Made by a program: the position numbers and the translations under genes
Assembly (NCBI GenBank): GCA_903868035.1
Contig: CAIPTQ010000208.1
Span: forward strand, 1-35,498
From: an uncultured Phycisphaerales bacterium
Lineage (GTDB): Bacteria; Planctomycetota; Phycisphaerae; WQYP01
Direction: 5' to 3'
DNA: 35,498 bases
Notes under the pieces: generated by a model
Told to the model about the DNA's origin: nothing
The model's input: the letters and a program-made list of their open reading frames with translations, nothing else
Database searches by the model: none
In this document: piece by piece, positions 23,040 to 32,610 of the stretch
Layout: each line of letters begins with the position of its first letter
Position numbering within the stretch: the first letter of the stretch is position 1

Positions 23040-25384
23040 ACTTTTGGCTGCAATGGACCACTTCGGATATGGCCCGGCGTTTCGGCTGGACGCTGCTCCA
23101 TGCGCTCTGGCAGGGAGCGCTGGTATGGGCGGTGCTCGTGGTGTTCCTGCTGCTGGCCCGCAGGCGCGCCGCACAGGTGCGGTATGTGGCCTGCGGCCTG
23201 GCCCTGTTGTTGCTGGTGGCCCTGCCGGCCGTGACCTTCTGGCGGCAAACGCCGGAACCTCCCGTGGCAATCACCGGCGGCACCGTGACTAATGCCATCG
23301 CCATCCCAGCGACTCCCGGCGCCGGTTCCGCGACTGGGGCGCCCGCGCCGGAATTATCCTCCGCCCCCCGGACCATCGCCCCGAAGGCGTCGCTTGCGTC
23401 ATACTTGGGGACCCTCTTGCAGCCGGCGCTTCCATGGCTGGTGAGTCTGTGGTTGATCGGCGTATGGGTCGTGGCGGGCTGGCATGCCGCCGGATGGCTG
23501 CTGGTTCGCCGGCGTTTTCTGCGTGGGTCGGTGCCGCCGCCGGCGGAATGGCAGCGCCATTTCACGGCTTTGACGCGGCGTTTTAACGTCGGCGCGACCT
23601 TGCGCATTTCCGCCGGCGCCCTCACGCCGCTGGTCGTGGGCGTCATCCGGCCGGTCGTGCTTTTCCCGGCGGCGCTCCTGACGGGCTTGTCCATGGACCA
23701 GGTGACCGCGCTGCTCGTGCATGAACTGGCCCACGTCCGCCGGCATGATTACCTCGTGAATCTGCTGCAAAGTCTGGTCGAGACCGTGTTGTTCTATCAC
23801 CCGTCCGTGTGGTGGATCAGCCGCCAGATTCGCCGCGAGCGCGAGTTGTGCTGCGATGATCTGGCGCTGGCCTTCACTGAAAATCGCCTGGCCTATGCCA
23901 CAGCATTGGCAGCCGTCGCCCAGGGCCTGCCGGTGGAGACGGAATTGGCAATGGCGGCATCAGGCGGAGAATTGCTGGGGCGCATTCGCCGCATCGTCAC
24001 GGGGCAAAGTCCGCGGGTGACCTGGATGAGCGTGCTGGTGTCGGGGGTGATTCTGGCGGCGGTTTCGTTCACGCTGCTCAATGCCGGCTGCCAGACGGAT
24101 GCGGCCGCGCCGGCGTCCAGAGACATTGCGGCAACGCCCGATACACCACGTCCCAATCCGACCGTGCCCGAGTTGCTGGCGGCGCTGGCCAAGCCGGCGC
24201 AGTACCTGATGCTGCCCAACTTAAGCGGCCTGGAATCCGCGGTGCGGGCGTACATGAGGGAAATCCACTATCAACCACGGGCGACCGATGAGCCGGCATT
24301 GCTGGCGGCCATGAACGACGACACGCAGAACGCGATCACGCGGATGTGCGTGGCGGGGTATCTGCTGGACTTCAACAACACGGCGGCGCGGCAATTTATT
24401 CTCGCGGGGCTCGACAGTGTTGAGCCCCGGCAAATCCAAGAGTCGGCGCAAGCGCTGCTGTTCCATCTCCAACGCCAAAGGACAGATGATTGGGCCATAA
24501 ATCAGATTTTACGCGTCATCGTGTCGGACCAGTTGTACAAAGCCCGATATTTTGATGAAGTCTACGAGACCTTTACCGGGCTCAAACTCAAGGTTGGCGA
24601 GCCGGAGTTAATTGCGGCGCTCAAGCGGCATCCTAGTTTTGGTACGCTGGCGAGTGCCGTGGGTAATTTTGACGATGCCGCCGCCACCGCGGCGCTGGCG
24701 GCGACGCTGGAGTCGGGCGGCGGTTTACGGGTGCCTGCGATGAATGGCGAGCTCCAGGTGCAAACCGAAATCAATGCCGTGCAGTATTCCATTCTCCAGC
24801 AGCGCCATTATCCAGGTTTGGCGCAGGTGCTGGCACGCCACCTGGATGATTCGCATGGTCTTGTCGCGGTTGCTGTCTGCTATAGCGACGACAAGAGCCT
24901 GCTGCCGGCGTTGCGGGACTATGTGGCCAAGAAGCCGAATACGGAGAACGCCAAATATTACGTGATTGCCATCGCGCGATTGGAGGCCACGGACAAGCAG
25001 GACATGATCGCCCGCCTCAGCCGCCTGCTCGATGCAACCACGGATCATTATGTCCGGGGCCGAATCATCGGCGTGCTGCAGGATACCAAGGATCCCGCGG
25101 TCATTCCCGCGGTGCTGCGGATGATGCAGACTTCCACGTACCCCGGCAATCTTATGGACGGAATTTTCACGCTAGAGGCCATCGGCGGTCCCAAGTCCAC
25201 GCGGGCCTTGGTGACGCTGCTGGATCGCGATTTCACCAGCGATGGCAGTTGGTTGGGCAAACCTACTTCGCCCTTCTCGTTGCAGGAGTGGGTGGTGAGA
25301 GCGTTGGAAAAGACCACGGAGCAGAAGTTCGGCACGGACAAGCAGAAGTGGCGGGACTATGCGGCCAGGTTGCCGGATAGGTGA
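23036..25384 (+). CDS. BlaR1-like M56 sensor metalloprotease with helical-repeat sensor region
   Basis: A 782-residue membrane protein. Hydrophobic segments lie near residues 19-40, 50-67 and 131-155, with another near 340 (VLVSGVILAAVSFTLL). The M56 zinc protease domain spans them, with HELAHVRRHDYL (His229, Glu230, His233), FYHPSVWWISRQIRRERELC and the third-ligand region CCDDLAL. After the last membrane segment, instead of a penicillin-binding domain, residues about 380-775 form an alpha-helical repeat region resembling HEAT-like repeats (VIPAVLRMMQTS, STRALVTLLDRD). The ATGA overlap with the BlaI gene marks a two-gene sensor-repressor operon. The signal sensed is unknown and is unlikely to be a beta-lactam by acylation. 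Confidence 0.88.
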   Translation: MNFWLQWTTSDMARRFGWTLLHALWQGALVWAVLVVFLLLARRRAAQVRYVACGLALLLLVALPAVTFWRQTPEPPVAITGGTVTNAIAIPATPGAGSATGAPAPELSSAPRTIAPKASLASYLGTLLQPALPWLVSLWLIGVWVVAGWHAAGWLLVRRRFLRGSVPPPAEWQRHFTALTRRFNVGATLRISAGALTPLVVGVIRPVVLFPAALLTGLSMDQVTALLVHELAHVRRHDYLVNLLQSLVETVLFYHPSVWWISRQIRRERELCCDDLALAFTENRLAYATALAAVAQGLPVETELAMAASGGELLGRIRRIVTGQSPRVTWMSVLVSGVILAAVSFTLLNAGCQTDAAAPASRDIAATPDTPRPNPTVPELLAALAKPAQYLMLPNLSGLESAVRAYMREIHYQPRATDEPALLAAMNDDTQNAITRMCVAGYLLDFNNTAARQFILAGLDSVEPRQIQESAQALLFHLQRQRTDDWAINQILRVIVSDQLYKARYFDEVYETFTGLKLKVGEPELIAALKRHPSFGTLASAVGNFDDAAATAALAATLESGGGLRVPAMNGELQVQTEINAVQYSILQQRHYPGLAQVLARHLDDSHGLVAVAVCYSDDKSLLPALRDYVAKKPNTENAKYYVIAIARLEATDKQDMIARLSRLLDATTDHYVRGRIIGVLQDTKDPAVIPAVLRMMQTSTYPGNLMDGIFTLEAIGGPKSTRALVTLLDRDFTSDGSWLGKPTSPFSLQEWVVRALEKTTEQKFGTDKQKWRDYAARLPDR

Positions 25385-25400
25385 TGCTGGTATCTCGGCA

Positions 25401-27599
25401 CTACGAACATGCGCCCGCCCCGCACCACGCCTCCCACGCCCGCCGATACGCCGCCTCCACATGCCGCGCAAACCGCGGGGCGTCCATCAGCACCGACCGC
25501 TGCATCCGCCCGCGCAGGCCGGCGCGAATCTCGGCCAGCCGCGGCAGATCGGCCGCCAGCGCCCGCGCCTTGGCAATGTACTCGTCCGGCGTGCCGGCAA
25601 TCCACTCGGGGCACCCCAGGTTGCTCAGAATGCTCACACCCCCGCGCTGCAAGGTTTGACCCGGCGCGCCGCCCCAGGTGATCACCGGCACGCCCATCCA
25701 CAGGGCGTCACACGTGGTCGTGCCGCCGGCCCAGGGGAAGGGGTCCAGGGCGATATCCACCAGGCCGTAGTTGCGGAAGTAGAGTTCTTCCTTGATGCGG
25801 CCGACGAGGGTGAGTCGTTCGGGGGCGATGCCGCGGGCGGCGAAGAACTCGCGGACATAGGCTTGGCGGCTGCCCACGGGAACACTGAGCATGAAGCGTG
25901 TGCCGGGGATTTCCGCCAGCAGCCGCGCCCAGAGCGCCAGCACCTGGTCGTTGCATTTGGCGAAGTAGTTGAAGCTGCCGAAGGTCACATGGCCCGCCGC
26001 CAACGCGGGCAGGGGTTGCACCGCGCCGGCGGTCGGGTGGGCGGCATAGCACCAGTACGTCTCAGCCAGGCGCAGCGGCTTTTCAAACGGGAGCGCGTCG
26101 TCGGGCGCGGGTATCGGATCAATGAAGGCGTCGGTCAGCCGCCAGTCAATGGTTTCCAGGCCGGTGCCCGCGCCGTAGGCCAGGTAGGATATCTGCACCG
26201 GCGCGGGCTTCCGCGCCAGCACCGGCATGCGGTTGTCGATCGTGTGATTGTTCAAGTCCACGAGGATGTCGATGCCCGCGGCGCGGATCGCCGCAGCCGC
26301 CTCGTCATCGCTTAACGGCCCCAGCGGCACAAATCGATCCGCCACCGCCTGAATCCGCCCCGTCAGCGCATCCATGGCCCGCGAGGCCTGGAAGCAGAAC
26401 ACCTCCACCTGCGTGCGATCATGGTTCTTGAGCAGCGGCAGCATGAACCACCCCACGGGATGGGAGCGGAAATCCGCCGACATATACCCGATGCGCAGAC
26501 ACCGCGCGGGATTGCGGTCGTTGGTGTACCCGCCGCGCTGGGCCGCCACCGGATCGCCATAGCGGCGGTTCCACAGGGCCTGCTCCCGCTGGATATCCTC
26601 CCGCGGCAGGCCGGGCACCAGGTGCATGGTGAAGATCAGCCCGCTGTGCAGGGCGCTGGCGTCCGGGTGCTGGGCGAGCAGTTCGCGCTGCAGGGCCAGG
26701 GACTCCTCCAAACGGGCCAGGTCGCGCAGGGCGAAGGCCATGTTGGCGCGTGTGATCCATTCCGCCGGCGCGAGTGCCGCGGCCTGGGCGTAGGCGGCCA
26801 GGGCCTCGTCAATGTGATGGCCGTTGCGCAGAATATTGGCGAGTTTGCCGTGCGCCGGGGCATACTTGGGGTTCCGCTGCACGAGCCGGATCACCTCCTG
26901 ATGCGCCTCGGCGGCGCGTCCGAGGCGGTCGAGCATGTCGACCAACTGCAGCCAGGCCTCCCAGTCATGGGGGGTGGCGGCCACCACCATGCGAAAGGCG
27001 CTGGCGGCTTCTTCGCGGCGGCCCATTTCCGACAGCAGCAGCGCCGCGTTGAACCGCGCATCGGTCAGGTCCGGCTGCAGCGCCAGCGCCCGCTCATAGG
27101 CTTGCAGCGCCTCGTCGTATCGTTTGAGCTTCACCAGGGCATCCCCCATGAATCGCTGCGCCACGGCATTGTCGGGCATGAACGGGATTCCCGCCTGGAC
27201 CGCCTGCAGGGCCTCGGCATACCGCTCCTGGGCCAGATACAGTGCCGCCAGATTGGTATGGGCATTGGCCATTTTGGGGTCCAGCGCGATGGCGGCCTTG
27301 AAGTGCTCCGCGGCACGCTCGGGCTTCCCGGCCTGGCGATAGGCCTCCCCGAGGTTGCTGCGATAGGCGGCCTGGCACGGATTCAAGGCCACCGCCCGCT
27401 CCATCAATTCCACCGCGGCGTCGTACTTGCCCAGTTGGCACGCCAACGCGCCAAGCATATGCCAACTGTCGGCATGGTTGGGGGCCAGGGCCAGAACCTG
27501 CCGATAGGCCCGCTCGGCCTCGGCGTGGCGGCCGGCCATGTGATGCTGGACGGCGGCGGCGTAGAGTTGGTCGAGGGCGGGATTGGAGAAATTGAGCAT
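25401..27599 (-). CDS. TPR-GT41 protein, O-GlcNAc transferase (SPINDLY) like
   Basis: A 732-residue protein. Residues about 5-330 are eight to nine tetratricopeptide repeats (for example HAEAERAYRQVLALAPNHAD, YDEALQAYERALALQPD). Residues about 360-720 are a GT41 catalytic region: RIGYMSADFRSHPVGWF with the His equivalent to an active-site residue of OGT, APVQISYLAYGAGTGLETID, TFGSFNYFAKCNDQVLALWA and the nucleotide-binding GGTTTCDALWMGVPVITWGG. Members attach GlcNAc or another sugar to proteins in the cytoplasm. It is the last gene of a minus-strand run with two genes of unknown function, 58 bp downstream of them. No strong ribosome site precedes ATG 27599. Donor and targets are unknown. Confidence 0.9.
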   Translation of the reverse strand: MLNFSNPALDQLYAAAVQHHMAGRHAEAERAYRQVLALAPNHADSWHMLGALACQLGKYDAAVELMERAVALNPCQAAYRSNLGEAYRQAGKPERAAEHFKAAIALDPKMANAHTNLAALYLAQERYAEALQAVQAGIPFMPDNAVAQRFMGDALVKLKRYDEALQAYERALALQPDLTDARFNAALLLSEMGRREEAASAFRMVVAATPHDWEAWLQLVDMLDRLGRAAEAHQEVIRLVQRNPKYAPAHGKLANILRNGHHIDEALAAYAQAAALAPAEWITRANMAFALRDLARLEESLALQRELLAQHPDASALHSGLIFTMHLVPGLPREDIQREQALWNRRYGDPVAAQRGGYTNDRNPARCLRIGYMSADFRSHPVGWFMLPLLKNHDRTQVEVFCFQASRAMDALTGRIQAVADRFVPLGPLSDDEAAAAIRAAGIDILVDLNNHTIDNRMPVLARKPAPVQISYLAYGAGTGLETIDWRLTDAFIDPIPAPDDALPFEKPLRLAETYWCYAAHPTAGAVQPLPALAAGHVTFGSFNYFAKCNDQVLALWARLLAEIPGTRFMLSVPVGSRQAYVREFFAARGIAPERLTLVGRIKEELYFRNYGLVDIALDPFPWAGGTTTCDALWMGVPVITWGGAPGQTLQRGGVSILSNLGCPEWIAGTPDEYIAKARALAADLPRLAEIRAGLRGRMQRSVLMDAPRFARHVEAAYRRAWEAWCGAGACS

Positions 27600-27657
27600 G
27601 AGTGGAAATTAAGAGGTTAATTGGTGTCAAGTTGTGAGAGGCTGATGAAAGGACGAA

Positions 27658-28089
27658 TCATGCTTCGCACAATTCGCCGGAAATATCCGGGACTTCAACG
27701 GTTACATTCGACTCCTGGGCCACCGTTACAAGTTTTTTATAAATATGGATGGCAACAGACTTTAAGGGTCGATCTGCCGCAATGGCCTGGGAGATTAAAA
27801 AGTGATCGATTCTGATTCTTCCATCGTCGAAGGACACCACCAGATTGGGCGTCTTTTTTAAGTGTGCTTTGACGCCCTTGATGAGCGATCCAATAATTGC
27901 ACCCGTGCGATGGCTGTAAAAAACGGTCAACAGATGATCGACGCGCTCGCCGTAATAGCTCTCGGCGGAAACCAGGAATTCAATGCAATCTCCGTCCGGG
28001 TTGTACGTGGCCGTCGGCTTGAATGGGTCCGAAGCCGGACGTACGCCCGCCAGGACGTGCTTCGCGAAGCTTTCAGAAGTCATTCTCAC
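27658..28089 (-). CDS. Unknown protein, coupled to the gene upstream
   Basis: A 143-residue soluble protein with no signal peptide or membrane segment. Notable stretches are YNPDGDCIEFLVSAESYYGE then RVDHLLTVFYSHRTGAIIGS, a beta-rich region ending in LIKGVKAHL, followed by a helical C-terminal part. I recognise no family by name. The GTG start at 28089 overlaps the previous gene's stop in a GTGA, indicating coupled translation; an ATG two codons on (28083) is the alternative. It precedes the GT41 gene by 58 bp and may be in the same transcript. Confidence 0.7.
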   Translation of the reverse strand: MRMTSESFAKHVLAGVRPASDPFKPTATYNPDGDCIEFLVSAESYYGERVDHLLTVFYSHRTGAIIGSLIKGVKAHLKKTPNLVVSFDDGRIRIDHFLISQAIAADRPLKSVAIHIYKKLVTVAQESNVTVEVPDISGELCEA

Positions 28090-28568
28090 AGCACGCGCTC
28101 CCGAAAACGGGGTTTTTCCGGATCGTCATGGCCCAGGGGAAGCCGGGGATTGTCCGGACAACATTTATCCCATCGGTAATGGTATACAACCCGCTCCGCA
28201 TTGACAAATACCAAGTATACCATGTCATTGTAAGGGTCCAACTGTTTGCCACTGGCGTTAAAACTGCAACTCGGCAAACCCACGTAGCAGAGCCAGGATG
28301 GCACGTCCGCTGCTATATTCTCATCGGCGTCCCACCGGATGCCCATGAAAATCGCCGTTGGATTTTCGAGCACCTCGGGCACAAGAAAGGCCAATTCCGA
28401 GGCCAATTCCATGCCGCGGTATCGCGCCTGATGAATGCTCACGTCCGATATCAGGATATCCCACAACCCCTGGTCGCGATAATCTCGTGCCAAAATCGAA
28501 ACGTAACCTGCCCGTTCCCTTGTTTTGTCCGGTAGTCCCCCGGCTTCACTCATGCTCATGTCATTCAC
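28086..28568 (-). CDS. Unknown protein, first of a coupled pair
   Basis: A 160-residue soluble protein. It has an acidic N-terminal half (LARDYRDQGLWDILISDVS, MELASELAFLVPEVLENPTA) and a C-terminal half rich in aromatic residues and cysteine (WLCYVGLPSCSF, VYHYRWDKCCPDNPRLPLG). Four Cys residues occur, but not in a recognised metal-binding spacing. No signal peptide. The family is not recognised. Its stop overlaps the next gene's GTG start, so the two products are probably made in similar amounts and may interact. The upstream gene on the same strand, the frameshifted 28608-29986, ends 39 bp before it. Confidence 0.7.
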   Translation of the reverse strand: MNDMSMSEAGGLPDKTRERAGYVSILARDYRDQGLWDILISDVSIHQARYRGMELASELAFLVPEVLENPTAIFMGIRWDADENIAADVPSWLCYVGLPSCSFNASGKQLDPYNDMVYLVFVNAERVVYHYRWDKCCPDNPRLPLGHDDPEKPRFRERVL

Positions 28569-28607
28569 CCTGTTCCTGCGAAAACATGAAGTCGGGGGCC
28601 TCGACTA

Positions 28608-29986
28608 TTATAGCGCGGCCACAGCCGTGCGAACGGCGGGGTGCGCGGGGGTCGGAGCCGCCGGTGCCGGTGCCGTCGCCGCCGCGGGCGGCGGGGCAAA
28701 GGGGTCCAGTGTTCCCGCCTTGCGCGCCCCGTCGGACACCACTCCTTCGCGGGCGATCCGCGCCAGCGTGCGCTGCACCCGGTCGCGCTCGGTCAACGGC
28801 GAGGCCATATACGCATCATAAAGCTGCATCGCCGCATACAGCGTCCGCGCCCGAATCCGCGCATCGGTCACTCCCGCCGCCGCCACCCGCAGGCTCTCCG
28901 CCGCCGCGAAATACGCGTGTACGTCCCCCCGGCCCGCCGCCTCCAGGCTGCTGACCAACTGCGCCAGCGGACTCTCCGGCACCCGGCCCGGCAGGTTCGA
29001 CACCAACGCCACATTCCCCTTCACAAAACGGCCATACAGATACACCATCGTCAGTGCCGCCACATCATTATGAATAGCCGGCTGATACTGCCCGGCCAGC
29101 GTCTCCATCATCGCCGCGGTCTGCCGCACGTCGGCACGCACCTGCGCGATGAGGCCGCGCGTCGCCGGGTCGGTCTTCAGCCACCCCTCGTGATACGCCA
29201 CCTGCTTGATGATCGCCTGGGCGGCGTCGATCTGGTCGTACTCCAGCATAATCAGCGCAAGCTGCATGTTGGCCTTGGCCGCGATGCCGTCGTAGCGGAT
29301 GCGGTCCGCCTTGGGTGTGACGCTGGTCCGCGCCATGATGTTGGCGATCGACCACAGCGCCCCGACCTGCGCCGGGGAGCGCTTGTCCATCTGGGCCAGA
29401 TAGGCGGTCACCGCTTGGTCGGCAGTCGGAAAGCCCCCCGTACTGCGATAGGCGATGGCCGCCGCGCGGATCAGCAGCATCCGCCGCAAACCGGCCGGAT
29501 ACGCCGAAAGCTCCGGCCCGGTGGGGACCGTGGTGGCGGCATCGATCATTTTTTGGGCAAACGCGATCTGGCCGGAGGTTTTCAAGGACGTCAGTTTGTC
29601 GGCCTCCGCGCCGAATTGCTCGCGATAGGCCTGCCATTCCTCCGCCGTCAACAGCGGGGCATATCCGGCGGGCGTGGTCGAAGGCGCTTTGGGCGAGAGC
29701 GTCAAATCGACAAAGAAGCCGTCAACGGCGATAGGGGGGGGAGAAAGGGATTGGTTTTCACCGCCGGCGCGGGTGCCGGGGCGGGCGTGGCGGTTCGCGC
29801 CGTGGTGGCGCGCGTGGTCGGCGTGGCGGCAGTGCGGGGGACCGCCGTGGCGGCGCGGGTTGCCGCCGGACGCGGGGCGGTGCGCGGCGCGGTTTGCGCG
29901 GTCAAGGGCAGTGAAAACCCAACCGCCGCGACTGCGGAACAGATCGCAAACGTGTAGTAGCGGGATACCATACCGGAACGGGCCAT
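28608..29986 (-). pseudogene. Exported alpha-helical protein interrupted by a frameshift in a G8 tract
   Basis: The natural start is ATG 29986 (MARSGMVSRYYTFAICSAVA, a Sec signal), with AAAGGA upstream, followed by an Ala/Thr/Pro-rich linker (about 22-85). In this frame a stop comes at 29702-29704. The rest of the protein, from about IAVDGFFVDLTLSPKAPS onward (29730 to 28608), lies in the next frame and is a long helical domain ending in a Pro/Ala-rich tail. The two parts meet at eight consecutive G bases (29734-29741, C on the coding strand); one added base rejoins them into about 459 residues. It is either a true frameshift, a phase-variable tract, or a sequencing error. I recognise no family. 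Confidence 0.7.
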
Positions 29987-30257
29987 GAGAATCCTTTCTC
30001 CAAGGCGCGGGGAACTCCCCAAAAACAGGGAGTCTGCAACAACACTCTATCGGCAATAGGCCCCTCCAGGCAACAGTACCTGTAGCGTCAGCAAGGGTCG
30101 GCGGGTCAGCGCGGGGCAAGGTCCATCGCAAAACGCAAAACGCAACCCTCCCCCAAGTTGAATTTTCACCCGCACTTACTACACTGCATCATTCGCCTTG
30201 AGCGATTCCCATCCCACGCGCGCCCTGCCGCGCGGCATTTTTCTGGAGACTTAACCC
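29987..30257. other. Divergent intergenic region upstream of metK
   Basis: About 270 bp between the frameshifted exported gene and metK. It holds an AAAACGCAAAACGCAA direct repeat (30129-30144) and the metK ribosome site GGAGA (30245-30249). A small GC hairpin, GCGCGCCC...GCGCGGC, lies around 30217-30237. I searched for SAM-I, SAM-II and SAH riboswitch cores by eye and saw none. No clear promoter was identified. Confidence 0.45.
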
Positions 30258-31508
30258 GTGAACTATTTCCCCACCTCGCACCTCTTCACCTCCGAATCCG
30301 TTTCCATGGGCCACCCCGACAAGGTCGCCGACCAAATCTCCGACGCCATCCTCGATTCCCTCCTCGCCGTCGATCCCCAGGCCCGCGTCGCCTGCGAGAC
30401 CCTCGTCACCACCGGCCTGGTCGTCCTCGCCGGCGAAATTACCGTCCACAACCAAAAGGCCATCACCGCCCTCAACAATGCCGAGAACACCGTCCGCGAA
30501 ACCATCCGCGGCATCGGCTATGACGACCCCACCACCGGCTTCGACTACCGCTCCTGCGCCATCCTCCGCGCCCTCCACTCCCAATCCGCCGACATCTCCC
30601 GCGGCGTCACCGCCACCAAGGACAAGGACCAGGGTGCCGGCGACCAGGGCATCATGTTCGGCTACGCCTGCAACGAAACCAAATCCTTCATGCCCCTGCC
30701 CATCCAACTGGCCCACCGCCTCATGGAGCGCCACGCCCAACTCCGCGCCACGGGCAAAATCAAGTGGCTCCGCCCGGACGCCAAATCCCAGGTCACCATC
30801 GAATACGAACACAACGTCCCCAAACGCGTCCACACCGTCGTGCTCTCCACCCAGCACACCGAGGAAGCCGTGGACAAAAAACGCGACTGCTTCTCCGAAG
30901 CCTGCAAAAAACAGGTCATCGAGCAGATCATCAAGCCCGTCATCCTCGCCGAATGCCCCAAGCTGTGGAACAAGGACATCGTCTACCACATCAATCCCAC
31001 CGGCAAGTTCCTCATCGGCGGACCCCACGGCGACTCCGGCGTCACCGGCCGCAAAATCATCGTCGATACCTACGGCGGCATGGGCGCCCACGGCGGCGGG
31101 GCCTTCTCCGGCAAGGACCCCTCCAAGGTGGACCGCTCCGCCTGCTATATGGCCCGCTACGTCGCCAAAAATATCGTCGCCGCCGGCCTCGCCGAGCGCG
31201 TCGAAGTCCAGCTCGGCTATGCCATTGGCGTGGCCGAACCCGTCTCCGTCCATGTGGACACCCAGTGTACCGGCGTGATCTCCGAGGATCTCCTCTCCGA
31301 AGTCGTCCGCAAAGTCTTCGACCTCCGCCCCCGCGGCATCGTCGCCTCCCTCAAGCTCCTCCGCCCCATCTACCGCGAAACCGCCCGCCACGGCCACTTC
31401 GGCCGCGAACTGCCCCAGTTCACCTGGGAACGCACCGATAAGGTCGCCCAACTCAAGAAACTGACCGCCGAGGCCCGCAAGCTGGCCCTGGATGATATTC
31501 CGTTCTGA
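30258..31508 (+). CDS. metK: S-adenosylmethionine synthetase
   Basis: A 416-residue MetK, which forms S-adenosylmethionine from ATP and methionine in the cytoplasm. All signatures are present: [20 protein letters not shown] (His19, Asp21), [11 protein letters not shown], the [16 protein letters not shown] hexapeptide region, and the C-terminal [20 protein letters not shown]. The start is GTG at 30258, nine bases after GGAGA. Length is near the usual 380-400, slightly longer through a central insertion around residues 150-200. No operon partner is evident. Confidence 0.97.
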   Translation: MNYFPTSHLFTSESVSMGHPDKVADQISDAILDSLLAVDPQARVACETLVTTGLVVLAGEITVHNQKAITALNNAENTVRETIRGIGYDDPTTGFDYRSCAILRALHSQSADISRGVTATKDKDQGAGDQGIMFGYACNETKSFMPLPIQLAHRLMERHAQLRATGKIKWLRPDAKSQVTIEYEHNVPKRVHTVVLSTQHTEEAVDKKRDCFSEACKKQVIEQIIKPVILAECPKLWNKDIVYHINPTGKFLIGGPHGDSGVTGRKIIVDTYGGMGAHGGGAFSGKDPSKVDRSACYMARYVAKNIVAAGLAERVEVQLGYAIGVAEPVSVHVDTQCTGVISEDLLSEVVRKVFDLRPRGIVASLKLLRPIYRETARHGHFGRELPQFTWERTDKVAQLKKLTAEARKLALDDIPF

Positions 31509-31580
31509 CCCGCGGCCAGCCGCGGAAATCCGCATGGCCAGAGGGTTTCGTGAACTAAAATGAGCGGCGTAGTTTACGGC

Positions 31581-31724
31581 GCGGGGTGCCATGCTTTTGA
31601 CGCTGTGAGGGAAGGTGGATTTCTGCTTGCATGTTCGATCATGTACGCCGCCTCGAATGCAATAGCTGCGTCAAAAGCATGCTTGTGGGGCCGGGGATAC
31701 ATCCTGTCAACGCGCGAAAATTCC
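31581..31724 (+). repeat. Dispersed repeat copy 1, with 14-bp inverted ends (MITE-like)
   Basis: The core runs from CATGCTTTTGACGC (31590-31603) to its exact reverse complement GCGTCAAAAGCATG (31668-31681), 92 bp in all. Similarity with copy 2 (33242-33385) continues on both sides to a total of about 144 bp. The cores differ at five of 92 positions. It is non-coding, between metK and the SGNH hydrolase gene. Confidence 0.75.
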
Positions 31725-31796
31725 TGATCAACCATCGTCATTGGCTATTCACCCCGCCTCGGGCATAATCCCTCCTTGATTCCCAAGGAGACCCGC

Positions 31797-32579
31797 ATGT
31801 CCATCCACCCGCGTCGTCTTTTGCTCGTCGCCGGTTAGCTCCTGCTGAGCCTCGGGGCGGCCACCGCGCCCCAGACCGCCACCGCGCCGGCCACCGCCCC
31901 CGCCAGCCGCCCCGCCGCCCGGCCCGTCTCCACCACCCAGCCCAGCGACGGCAACAAGCGCTCGCGCCCCCAGTGGTATGCCGACTGCGAAAAACGCGTC
32001 GCCGACCTCAAGGGCAAACCCTGCGACATCCTCTTCATCGGCGACTCCATCACCGAAAACTTCATCAAGGAGCCCACCGCCGGCTGGGACATGGTCGGCA
32101 AGGCCGTCTGGGACAAACATTACGCCACCCGCAACGCCCTGGACTTCGGCGTCGGCGCCGACCGCACCGAGCACGTCCTCTGGCGCCTGGAAAACATGGA
32201 CCTCAAGGGCTTCGACCCCAAGGTCGCCGTCGTCCTCATCGGCACCAACAACAACATCAACACCCCCCAGGAAATCGCCGCCGGCGTCAAGGCCGTCCTC
32301 GTCCAAACGCAGGCCACCTTCACGCACGCCAAAATCATCCTCATCAGCATCCTCCCCAACGCCCGTGCCACCCAAAAAATGGAGGACGCCAACAAGCTCA
32401 TTCAACTGCTGGCCGACGACAAGACCATTTTCTACTTCGACCTGGCCGCCAAGATGACCAAGCAAGGCGCCACCTGGAAAGGCCTGGGCCGGGACAACCT
32501 CCACCTGTCCAACGACGGCTATGAGTTGTGGGCCACGGAAATGGAGCCGCTGCTGACGAAGCTGCTGGAAGGCAAGTAG
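31797..32579 (+). pseudogene. SGNH/GDSL hydrolase with an amber codon in its signal peptide
   Basis: GGAG at 31787-31790 precedes ATG 31797 and 13 codons (MSIHPRRLLLVAG), then TAG at 31836-31838. Beyond it the same frame continues for 246 sense codons, with LLLSLGAATA completing a Sec signal, a Thr/Ala/Pro linker, and a full SGNH esterase domain. That domain has ILFIGDSITENF (Ser84), VVLIGTNNN (Asn151) and GRDNLHLSNDGY (Asp233, His236). Numbering counts the amber as residue 14. No ATG, GTG or TTG lies between the stop and the catalytic Ser; the next ATG (32091) would omit the Ser. It is a single-mutation pseudogene, or is read through at low level. Confidence 0.8.
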
Positions 32580-32610
32580 CGGCGCGTGGATACAACCGAG
32601 GATCTGTCAC

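Noticed and set aside
30100..30257. SAM-responsive riboswitch upstream of metK
   Set aside because: I looked for the conserved cores of SAM-I, SAM-II and SAH-type elements and found none; a covariance-model search would be the decisive test.
31509..31540. Intrinsic terminator after metK
   Set aside because: CCGCGG-CCAG-CCGCGG can form a 6-bp hairpin but no T run follows.
30189..31592. A 467-codon minus-strand frame opposite metK
   Set aside because: metK is unambiguous on the plus strand; the reverse translation is a low-complexity Gly/Asp/Val string.
31836..31838. TAG read as pyrrolysine
   Set aside because: The codon sits in a signal peptide, not an active site, the family does not use pyrrolysine, and no pyl gene is visible.
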